Positions 23,387 through 31,600 of a DNA stretch of 64,000 nucleotides are shown here, in pieces. The position numbers were made by a program, and so were the translations under genes. Every line of letters starts with the position of its first letter. Position 1 is the first letter of the stretch. Source of the DNA: Chrysophaeum taylorii (lineage: Eukaryota; Sar; Pelagophyceae; Pelagomonadales; Pelagomonadaceae); NCBI GenBank assembly GCA_029834535.1, contig JAQMWT010000014.1, positions 1 through 64,000 on the forward strand, read 5' to 3'. The notes under the pieces were generated by a model, which saw nothing but the letters and a program-made list of their open reading frames with translations, was not told the origin of the DNA and searched no databases.

Positions 23387-24982
23387 TCAGGATACTTTCG
23401 CGACGGAGTTCACTACGCTGGATCGCTTGGTCCAGAACGCGTCTTCGAAGTCGACCTCGCGGTCGCAGACGAGGCGCTTGCGGTAAATTTTTGGTTTTCG
23501 ATTGTCGTCGTAGACGTGCTGGCGCTCGTCGGGGAGGTCGTCGAAATCGACCTCGTCGAAGCCCCGTTCGAGGAACCACTGCATCGTAGCGGTAGAGAGG
23601 GCAAAGAGGTCGGTGACGTTGTTGGCGAGGGCGACGCGCTCGCAATAGGAGAGGAGGGCGTCGGCTTTGGATTGCCTGCGGTACTGAGCATCGACGACGA
23701 GGCAGCCGAGCTCGGCGGCATCAGCTTGGCCGAGAAATCGCTTGAGCATCGCGCACGCGATGGGTCGATCGTCTCTGGCGAGGACGTAGTAGCAGCCGGC
23801 GGCGATGTCGGCCTCGAGCGTGTCCCTCGGGCGTTTGACGAGGGTGCCGTCGGTCTCGAGGGGCTTGATCAGCTTGAGGATTCGAGTGATGTCGTTCGGG
23901 GTAGCCGCGCGAATACCCTCGTAAATGTCCGAGGCGATCAACGTGCCGGCGCCGTCGCGCGTGTAGAGTTCGAGGAGCAAGGCCCCCGGGGTCGGGGGGA
24001 CCAAGTGGGCGCGGACGACGCCCCCCGCGAGGGCCTCGACGCACTTTTCGCACAAATCTTTCACGTAGCGTTCCTGGGGTTTGTCGCCGAGGTCGGAGAC
24101 GAGACGCTTCGCGTCGTCGACCCGAAGGCTCGGGACGCGTCTTCCCGACCGGAACACGAGGTCGACGGGCGTCACGAAGACGAGCTTCGAGGCCCCGAGT
24201 GCCGGTGCCGCCTTGGCCGCGACCTCTTCGGTCTGGACGTTGAAGGTCTCGCCCGAGGCCGAGTAGCCGAGCGCGGTCAACAACACGATTTCGCCGTCGT
24301 CGAGGTGTCGTTGAATCTTTCCAGTATCCACGTTCCGGACGGTCCCCGTGGCCCCGAGATCGACGCCATCCACGACCCCCACGGGTCGCGCCGTGTAGAA
24401 CCCGTTCCCCGAGACAACGTCGACCCCCACGCGCGATCGTCCGTGGGCCGAGCCGCTCGACGACAACAAGCCGCGCGACAGGGCTGCCTCGACGCGAGAC
24501 CGCGCTACCCCGCTCTCGATCTGGACCGCCGCGAGCTCGGCAGGACCTGTCACGCGCCGCCCCCGCACGCGCCGCGTTTCCCCTCTCGTGTCCACCTGAT
24601 AGCGCACCGACGCGACGAGCGCCACCTTAACCCCGAGCACGTGCAGCGTCGCCACGTCGTCCATCAAACTCTGGAACAGCTCGCCCGTCTCCGCGATCTC
24701 CGAGGCGACGTGGATCACCACGATCGACTTCTGGTGCAGCTCGATGTAAGGCGCCGACCCTCGCAGCAGCTCGACGATGCTGCTGCCGGCGTGATAAGGG
24801 CTCGTCTCCTCGGCGACGAGGCTCGCCACGCTGATGTCGGACGTGTTGCACCGGAGTTCCACGCCCGGCAACGGTGCGCCAAAGCTGTGCGCGCGCCGGA
24901 CAACGACGCCCCGCGATCGCACCACCCCGAAGCAATCTCGTCGGGCCAGCCGCAGCACCATAACCATCGTCCGCCACCTCAT
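23387..24982 (-). CDS. N-acetylglutamate synthase, ArgA type (amino-acid kinase plus GNAT domains)
   Basis: 531 residues. It makes N-acetylglutamate from glutamate and acetyl-CoA, the first step of arginine synthesis. The Arg-rich N-terminus (MRWRTMVMVLRLARR) looks like an organelle transit peptide. The amino-acid-kinase-like domain (about 40-350) contains the ArgA landmark ARPVGVVDGVDLGATG and the segment VLLTALGYSASGETFNV. The GNAT domain (about 365-515) contains ELGCLVVDAQYRRQSKADAL and the ArgA-like string FLERGFDEVDFDDLP. The two-domain order and these strings match the bacterial ArgA and plant/algal NAGS group. The first ATG in frame is at 24982. It is divergent from the DsbA-like gene, with only 27 bp between the start codons. 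Confidence 0.92.
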   Translation of the reverse strand: MRWRTMVMVLRLARRDCFGVVRSRGVVVRRAHSFGAPLPGVELRCNTSDISVASLVAEETSPYHAGSSIVELLRGSAPYIELHQKSIVVIHVASEIAETGELFQSLMDDVATLHVLGVKVALVASVRYQVDTRGETRRVRGRRVTGPAELAAVQIESGVARSRVEAALSRGLLSSSGSAHGRSRVGVDVVSGNGFYTARPVGVVDGVDLGATGTVRNVDTGKIQRHLDDGEIVLLTALGYSASGETFNVQTEEVAAKAAPALGASKLVFVTPVDLVFRSGRRVPSLRVDDAKRLVSDLGDKPQERYVKDLCEKCVEALAGGVVRAHLVPPTPGALLLELYTRDGAGTLIASDIYEGIRAATPNDITRILKLIKPLETDGTLVKRPRDTLEADIAAGCYYVLARDDRPIACAMLKRFLGQADAAELGCLVVDAQYRRQSKADALLSYCERVALANNVTDLFALSTATMQWFLERGFDEVDFDDLPDERQHVYDDNRKPKIYRKRLVCDREVDFEDAFWTKRSSVVNSVAKVS

Positions 24983-25009
24983 CACAAAATTTATTCGAAA
25001 CCCCTGTCA
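24983..25009. promoter_or_regulatory. 27-bp divergent intergenic gap
   Basis: Separates the start codons of NAGS (-) and the DsbA-like gene (+). It is too short for two 5' UTRs plus promoters, so the transcripts must overlap, or one of the true starts lies further inside. The gap is A/T-richer than the flanking coding DNA. Confidence 0.4.
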
Positions 25010-25684
25010 ATGCTCATCTTCTTCTTCTTCTTATTGGCTGTTGCGCGCGGCGCGGCGCCGATTCCCCAACGCGCGGGGGACGTGGGCTGGGAGCTGCTGA
25101 CGGCCTCGGCGCCCGCGCAGATTGAAATATTCGGCGACTTCTCCTGCGACGACACCGCCGCCGCCTGGCAAACCATCGTCAAGCCCCTCGTCGAGCGCTT
25201 CTACAACACCAACGCCCTCAGCCTTATCTACCACGTCTATCCGCTCCCCTACCACCACAATTCCTTCGACGCCGGCCAGTCGGGCCGCGTCATGGTCGAC
25301 TACCTACGCCTCGAAGAGAAGAATAATCTTACGTCTGCCGTCGTCAAAGCTTGCGACGCGCTCTTCCTTCACCAGACCGACTTCATGAGCTGGCAGACCC
25401 CCGACCCCACCGAAAATCTCACCCAGGCCCAGGTCATCCACACGATCTTCGCCGACATAGCGCGCAGCGCGGGCGTCCCGCGGAACTTTTTTCTCCAAAG
25501 CATGGGCTCGGGATGGAACATGACCTACTTCGAGCCCACGAGGGACGCCTGGAAGTACGCGGCGGCGCGCGGAATCTGCGCCACTCCCACCTTCGCGGCA
25601 AACGGCGTCTTCGACGACGACCTCTCCTCCTGGTCCCTCGACAACTGGACCTCCTGGGTCCTCGACGCTAACGCTGCTGCGTAG
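25010..25684 (+). CDS. Secreted DsbA-like thioredoxin-fold protein
   Basis: 224 residues. A clear signal peptide (MLIFFFFLLAVARGA) directs it to the secretory pathway. Residues about 34-60 (QIEIFGDFSCDDTAAAW) form the first strand and active-site turn of a DsbA/thioredoxin fold, but the usual CxxC is CDDT, so only one cysteine is present. The cis-proline loop is ICATPTFAANGVF near residue 193. A helical insertion between them is as in DsbA-like proteins. Potential N-glycosylation sites (NLT, NMT, NWT) fit an ER or extracellular location. With a single active-site Cys it may act through mixed disulfides or not be an oxidoreductase. The compact head-to-head arrangement with NAGS may mean co-expression. 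Confidence 0.75.
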   Translation: MLIFFFFLLAVARGAAPIPQRAGDVGWELLTASAPAQIEIFGDFSCDDTAAAWQTIVKPLVERFYNTNALSLIYHVYPLPYHHNSFDAGQSGRVMVDYLRLEEKNNLTSAVVKACDALFLHQTDFMSWQTPDPTENLTQAQVIHTIFADIARSAGVPRNFFLQSMGSGWNMTYFEPTRDAWKYAAARGICATPTFAANGVFDDDLSSWSLDNWTSWVLDANAAA

Positions 25685-26356
25685 TATCAATTTTATTCCT
25701 CTAAAACAGGCGAATGGAATCGACCATTTTTAAAATATAAATCGACTTGCGGAAGACGATGGATTGATTGATTGACTGACAAGGTGGGATTTTTTTTTTT
25801 TTTTTTTTTTAAGTTTTCCGTTCGGCCTGCCGAGATGTATACAGGTTGGCCGTCGGAGCTCCCCGCCCCACGAGTGCCTTGCCTTGGAAATAAGCGAACG
25901 CGCCGGACCTCGATCCCCCAGGATAGCTAGCTAGCGACTAGCCGCAGACATCCTTTAGGATTTTTTTCCCCCCTAAAAACAACATTGGCGTGATGTTTGG
26001 CTAGAGTTGTACAATGGCTAATAAAGTTCGATGATGATAATAATAAATAATCATAATAATAGGGACGCCGCAAGGATGGAGCCGCCGTGCGCGGCATCAG
26101 GTCGGCTGCGCATGTTTCTGAGGTAGTGAAAGAACCACCGGTGATGGACGACCTCTGGACACATAATTCGCTTCACGCGAACTCGCCTGGAAAAAAAAAA
26201 AAAAAAAAACGTGCCTGGAATTGGTGGTCGGTACTCTGTGGATTCGAGCCGAGAAGCGCGTCGCGGCAAGTTTTACGTCTTGTTGTCTGGAAGGAGCGCA
26301 AAAGAGTTCATAGCTCGAAGGAAAATTGGCTAGTAGTCGACGCTGGGCTGTCGCCA
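25685..26356. other. Intergenic stretch
   Basis: Contains a run of about 21 T (25790-25810), a run of 19 A (26191-26209) and an A/T-rich ATAATAATA tract near 26037-26062. The 3' ends of the DsbA-like transcript probably lie here. No convincing gene. Confidence 0.5.
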
Positions 26357-27106
26357 ATGTCAAACAACGCCAAAGATAGACCCACCGAAGAGGCTAACGT
26401 TGAGAACGATGACGACGCCGACGAGCCCGAGCGGCCTCCTGCGAAGCCTCGGCGGGTCGCACCTGTCATATGGGGGTATCGCAGTGGCGATCCGCAAGCT
26501 CGGTCGGAAGTCAACATGAAGCGCGAGGCTCTTACGGAAAAACAACATGGTGCACGAGTCGGAGGACTTCGTTGTATTCAAGGGGAGCACACGCTTGGAT
26601 TTTTGTCGCGGCTAACCGGCCAGAGAGCCCAGTATCGCGATTCTGGAGAGGAGGAAGTCAACGACCGACAGAGACGGCATCGAGTACGGCTGGGGCCAGT
26701 CGAAGCGGCACTAACATTATTAATGGCTCTGAGCTGGCGCGTAAATAACGCGGGCTCCTCTTCGCCAGCCTCGGCCCGAACCATCGTTTTTGGAAGCTTT
26801 CTAGTGTCGACCGCGGGCACAAGCTTGTCTACCATTCCGAGGGACACCCCCCGATTCGAACACCCCAAAATTGAACGAACGCCAATAACAGGCTTCAGGA
26901 ACGCCGCAAGCCCAAACACAAATCCCACCCGCCATTCAGGCGCCTTCTCCTCTCCCGAGCGAGCCATACTTAAATTTGGACGCAGAAAAGGATCCGATTC
27001 CGCCGCAAACATAACCCCGGACTATGGACTATCGGTGCAAGGGGTGTCGGCGGAGGTTGTTCGACGATCGCGTGGTGTCGCACCGGTGCTCGTCGGTATT
27101 CGTTGA
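26357..27106 (+). CDS. Hypothetical reading frame, doubtful
   Basis: A 249-residue open frame starting MSNNAKDRPTEEANVENDDD. The acidic, proline-rich N-terminus is protein-like but no family is recognised. Its 3' end overlaps the start of the DUSP12-type gene in another frame. A competing frame on the complement (26578-26967, starting MARSGEEKAPEWRVGFVFG) contains a hydrophobic stretch and could instead be an exon. At most one is real; the sequence does not decide between them. Confidence 0.25.
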   Translation: MSNNAKDRPTEEANVENDDDADEPERPPAKPRRVAPVIWGYRSGDPQARSEVNMKREALTEKQHGARVGGLRCIQGEHTLGFLSRLTGQRAQYRDSGEEEVNDRQRRHRVRLGPVEAALTLLMALSWRVNNAGSSSPASARTIVFGSFLVSTAGTSLSTIPRDTPRFEHPKIERTPITGFRNAASPNTNPTRHSGAFSSPERAILKFGRRKGSDSAANITPDYGLSVQGVSAEVVRRSRGVAPVLVGIR

Positions 27107-27860
27107 CGAGCCCCTCGAGTGGATGCGCATCGCGGGGCACCGGGGAAAGCTCGCCTGCACGTGCGGGGCCAAGCTCGGCTCGTGGGACTGGGGGGGGGTC
27201 GCGTGCCAGTGCGGGGAGTGGATCGTCCCGGCCTTCCAAATCGCCGCGAGCCGCGTCGACGCGAGAAGACGCCGCATACCGCCTGCCAAGCCCGCCTCGG
27301 GTCTGATCGACTGGCTCCGGACGCAACCCCCGCCTTGCGCTGTCGTGTGCGTGGCAGAAGCAAAACAGATCGAGGGCCGATGGCTCGGCCGCCGACGCGA
27401 GGGCCGCGCGGCCTGGGTGTACGCCCGCGACCTCGCGCTCCTCGACGAGCTTGAGGACCGCGGCGTCCCGCGAGAACGCGTTGCCGTCGGTGCCCTCGGA
27501 GACGCAGCTCCGGACGTCGCGCGCGACGCCGTCCTTGCCGGAGTCCTCGTCGTCTTCGCCGTCGCCCCCGCGACACCCCGCCTCCGCGACGCCCTCAATT
27601 TGGCGTGCGACCGAGGCGCCGCCGTCCTCGCCATCTTCGACACGCACGATCCCCATCTCGACCCGCGCGCCACCCTCTCCGTCTTCCTCAGGCTCGACGT
27701 AGACGACCTCGCGCCAGGCGTTGTTCGCACCGTTGTTACGTGGCTCCACGACACGCTCCCGGGCCACAAGCCCCCTGACCCACTCCCCGATCGCTGCGTC
27801 TTTACAGACACAACGACATCGACGCCGCCGCCCCACCACTGTGCTGCCGCCACCACCTAA
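27024..27860 (+). CDS. DUSP12/YVH1-type zinc-binding domain protein without phosphatase domain
   Basis: 278 residues. Residues 1-80 match the C-terminal zinc-binding domain of dual-specificity phosphatase 12/YVH1: YRCKGCRRRLF, FVDEPLEWM, GKLACTCGAKLGSWDWGG, CQCGEWIVPAFQIAASRVD. Likely zinc ligands are C5, C8, C22, C45, C47, C61 and C63 (with H20). In YVH1 this domain works in 60S ribosome maturation (release of Mrt4) independently of phosphatase activity. No phosphatase domain precedes it here. Residues about 90-245 are an unrecognised alternating beta/alpha region (CAVVCVAEAK, GVLVVFAVAP, GAAVLAIFDTHD), perhaps Rossmann-like, followed by a Thr/Pro/His tail. The ATG at 27024 places the domain exactly at the N-terminus; an upstream exon cannot be excluded. 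Confidence 0.75.
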   Translation: MDYRCKGCRRRLFDDRVVSHRCSSVFVDEPLEWMRIAGHRGKLACTCGAKLGSWDWGGVACQCGEWIVPAFQIAASRVDARRRRIPPAKPASGLIDWLRTQPPPCAVVCVAEAKQIEGRWLGRRREGRAAWVYARDLALLDELEDRGVPRERVAVGALGDAAPDVARDAVLAGVLVVFAVAPATPRLRDALNLACDRGAAVLAIFDTHDPHLDPRATLSVFLRLDVDDLAPGVVRTVVTWLHDTLPGHKPPDPLPDRCVFTDTTTSTPPPHHCAAATT

Positions 27861-28608
27861 CCCGCGTTGTTTGGGCCCCAAAAAACTAATAGTACCAGGG
27901 AGCCAAGGCGGACTAGCTCTTCTCAAAAAGAGCGGAAGTGACGTCGTGCGCCAAGAGGAGGAGGAGGAGGAGGAGATTGGCGGAGCGGAGACGCGTGTCG
28001 TGAGCACTCGGCCCCGAACAGTTTGTCGGCGCAGTCGATCAAACCTACAATCGGCTTTGTGGTGGCACGCCCACCAATTATCATATCATTCTCGTTGCAT
28101 CCGAACGCACAGCTGCACGTTCTTGTTAGTGGTGTCGCAGCCGTGGCGGAGAGCATCATCGTCTTCACCGCGAGCAACTCGCGCGCGTTATGATGATCTT
28201 CTTCGCCACCACCACCGAACGGCTCGCATATATTTTTTGACTTTCTGCGACTCAATAATGCGCGTTGAGAGCCTCAGCAGCAGCAGCAGCAGCAGAAGAA
28301 ATGACGTCTAGATGAGCCACAATAGCAATGTTCGTTGTTCGTGGCTGCGGTTTTGCGAGCTTATTCGTATTATCATCTCGACGTTGACAAAAGGCAGCAG
28401 CACAGTTCACCAAACGTTTTGGCCACCTGCTCCAATCTCACAACAAAAGTGCTGGGAGTAGTAGACGCAGGATATAACGGTACACCGCAGTGCTGGACGA
28501 CGACGACGCCGACACCCGTCGTCTTTGTGCCGCCCGAGACTGCGGACACCTTCGAAGGGGCGTCGTCCCTAGTAGGGACGATGGGCGGCAAGGATCGGAT
28601 CGGCTGGT
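27861..28608. other. Upstream region of the formin gene
   Basis: Contains a GAG trinucleotide run (about 27954-27974) and a CAG run (about 28270-28293). An open frame 28335-28661 on + precedes and overlaps the formin start in another frame; nothing in it is recognised. No clear promoter element. Confidence 0.5.
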
Positions 28609-31600
28609 ATGGGGTCAACAAGAAGAAAGTCCTGGAGCGCTCCGTGCAGTGTCCGCATTAGAGGCTGGCTGGCTCTAGAAATTGTAGAGGCGGCGAGGAT
28701 GGCTGTCGCGCTGAAGCGACGGTGGTCTATGCCGTTGTTGCGTAAGAATTCTCGCGGGAGTTGTAGTCTTGTGGTAAGCGAAGCCACGACGACGACGCAA
28801 CCAGTATCCCCGACAATCGACGAAGACGCCCTCATGTCGCGGCCATCGTCCGGGAGCCTGGGCGGTATGAAACTGCGGCGGCAGACGGTGAGCGGGGACG
28901 TGGTGTCGAAGAGCGGGTGGCTCCTCAAGCAGAGTGGGGGAAAGCGCGTGCGGATGCACTGGGATCGGCGATATGTGGTTATAAAAAATGGCAAGGTGGC
29001 CTACTACAAGTATGCAGGGGACAAGAGACCCCAGGGCGAGTTCGACCTCGGGGACGTCCTGGACGTCCGGGCTTCGGGGTTCGAGGAGGACGAGGGCGAG
29101 GTGCCGGCCGAGCAGCGGCTCGAAGTGTTGACGTCGGGTCGTCGGTGGGTGTTCGCGGTCGAAGACGCGTCGCTCAAGAGCGGTTGGGTCGGCGCTTTTT
29201 TGGGGACGTGGAATGAAGAGGAGGACAAGGCGGTGGTCGCGCGGCTGTGGGTGCGGAGCCAACGCACGTGGGCTATGAGCTGGGTTGGGATCGAGGGGGA
29301 TTGCATCGTCAGGTACAAGTCGTCGCCGTCGTCGGAGGCGACTCACAGGTTCGGACCGCTCAAGGGGTGCGATCCGGTCGCGCCGGCCAAGTGGATGTTC
29401 GGGCGAGACCTCGTCAGTTTCGTGGCTCGCACCGAGACCGAGGAGATGAGCTTCGCGTGCACCGAGCCGGAGCGGGAGGCGTGGTTGGCGCAGATCAGGG
29501 CCTCGGTCGCCGAGAGGGTCGGCGGGCAGCTGCGACGCTTGTGCCGACGGGAAAAGGTCGACGCCGCGGCGCGCGAGGAGGCGGAGGACGCCGCGACCTG
29601 CGTGCTCGCGCTCGACGACATCTCCTCGGAGCTCGCGTACTGGGTCTTCGAGGCGGCGCTGCGGCGGTTCTATGCCCCCAAGGCGTCGGCGGTCGCGTGC
29701 GCGCGTCTCGCGGAAATAGCCGCTCGCTCCGCCGACGGGCAGCTCAACGTCGTCTCGGCGCTCCGGCGCGTCGGCTGGGGCGTCGTGCTGGCGCGGCTCC
29801 GCGACGTCGAGGAGTCCTTCCGAACTCTCTCGGATTGCGACGACGGCGCGGAAGACGCCTTCTCCTTCGCGTCTGCCTTGGTCGACCTCGTCGCGACGAT
29901 CGCTACCCGTCCTTGCTCGGTCAAGCCGACCGACGTGCAGCGTCGCCTCAAGATCCAGACGGAGATGCGGGCGGCGGGGGTCCTGGCGCGCCTCGACACG
30001 CTCCGCGACCGGGCGGCCGAGATCGCCGAGGGACCCACGGCGCGCCTCGTACTCAGCCAGGAGCCCAAACAAAGGCGGCGCTTTACGCTCTTTCCTTCCT
30101 CGAGCGGCGGCGGCGCCGCCTCGGACTCTCCCGAGCCGCGACGCTCGGCCCGCGACGGCAGGCTCAGCCTGACCCCCAAGATCGCGGCCGCCCAGGCCAT
30201 CAAGGCCATATTCGACGAGTTCGACGCCCAGGTCCTCGACGACGAAAGCCGCGAGACGCAGCGCCTGCTCGACGCCCGCTGCCACCTCGACGCGCTCGAT
30301 GCCGGCGTCTACGCCGACGCGTCGGCCCCGCGCGAGGCCCTCCAGGCCCTCGTGGCGGCGCTCGATCGGGCCCTCGTGCAGGCGAGCACCGATCCCGAGC
30401 GCCTCAAGGCCTCCCCTGCCTTGAAGGTGTTGATGGGCCAGGACGCGGCCTTTTTCTCGGACGATGCCGCGCTCCTCGAGACGGCCAAGCCCTCGGAGCT
30501 CGTTGTCGAAGACGTCGTCGACGTTGCCAGGCCCAAGTCCAACTGGGGTACCAGCCACAGATCCCTTCCCAAGGCCAAGGCCATCAGCGCGATCAACCGC
30601 CTTTTCAAGGCCAACAGGGCCGTGCACGCCTTTAGCATCACCAAGCCAGCCTCGTCCCCGACGACTGCTGGCCCGTCGGAGGAGGAGACTAACGAAGACC
30701 AACCTCCCCCCGAGTCCGGTGGTGGTGGTGGTGGTGGTGAGAGCACGGAGCCGGTCGTCGACCAGGAGGAGAGCACGCTCGACCCGCGTGCCGCCCTGAA
30801 CAATATGATCGTGGCGCGAGCAAATCCCCCAGATGCCGAAGAAGAAGACGCAGCAGCTACTCCCGACCCGCGCGCGGCGCTTAACAAGATGATCGTGGCG
30901 CGAGGAAAGCCCCCAGATGCCGAAGAAGAAGACGCAGCAGCTGCTCCCGACCCGCGTGCCGCCCTGAACAAGATGATCGTGGCGAGGAAAGCACCCCCGA
31001 GTGGCGGGGAGGACGCGGCAGCAGCAGCAGCAGCAGCTCCCGACCCGCGTGCCGCCCTGAACAAGATGATCGTGGCGAGGAAAGCACCCCCGAGTGGCGG
31101 GGAGGACGCAGCAGCAGCAGCTCCCGACCCGCGTGCCGCCCTGAACAAGATGATCGTGGCGAGGAAAGCACCCCCGAGTGGCGGGGAGGACGCAGCAGCA
31201 GCAGCTCCCGACCCGCGTGCCGCCCTGAACAAGATGATCGGGGCGAGGAAAGCACCAGCAGCCCCTCCCAAAGTAGAAGACGGCGGCGCAGTCAACAGCA
31301 AGGTGCCCGCGGCATCATCCGGGGGGAAGGACCCGTACCGCGTGTTTCGCATGCGACTGCAGAGCTGCCAGGACGACGACGATCGAGCGGGGCTCGCGGC
31401 GATGATGGCGAAGGACGGGCTAGACCCTTCGAAGCTCGGGCTGTCGGTCCCCGGAAAGGCGAGCAAGAAGGCCTCCGTGCCCGAGAAGGCGGCGGTCCCC
31501 GAACTCGGCGCGACGCCGTCGGTCGCGCTCAAGGGGTTTCACTGGGACACGATCAGCGACAAGGCGACGTTTGAATCGAGTTTCTGGGCAAAGGAGACAG

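Noticed and set aside
23357-25684. A 775-codon + frame running through the NAGS locus into the DsbA-like gene
   Set aside because: Its first 550 codons are antisense to NAGS. Only the part from the ATG at 25010 has a signal peptide and fold.
26051-26363. Minus-strand frames with poly-Phe
   Set aside because: The Phe run is the antisense reading of the 19-A homopolymer, not a signal sequence.
28675-30702. A 675-codon open frame antisense to the formin
   Set aside because: It mirrors the GC3-rich formin coding strand, has low-complexity Arg/Glu/Leu composition and no domain. It is a shadow of the PH/formin gene.
30309-31532. A 407-codon antisense frame with Ser/Ala repeats
   Set aside because: It is the complement of the formin repeat array; the repeats make the antisense frame open by periodicity.
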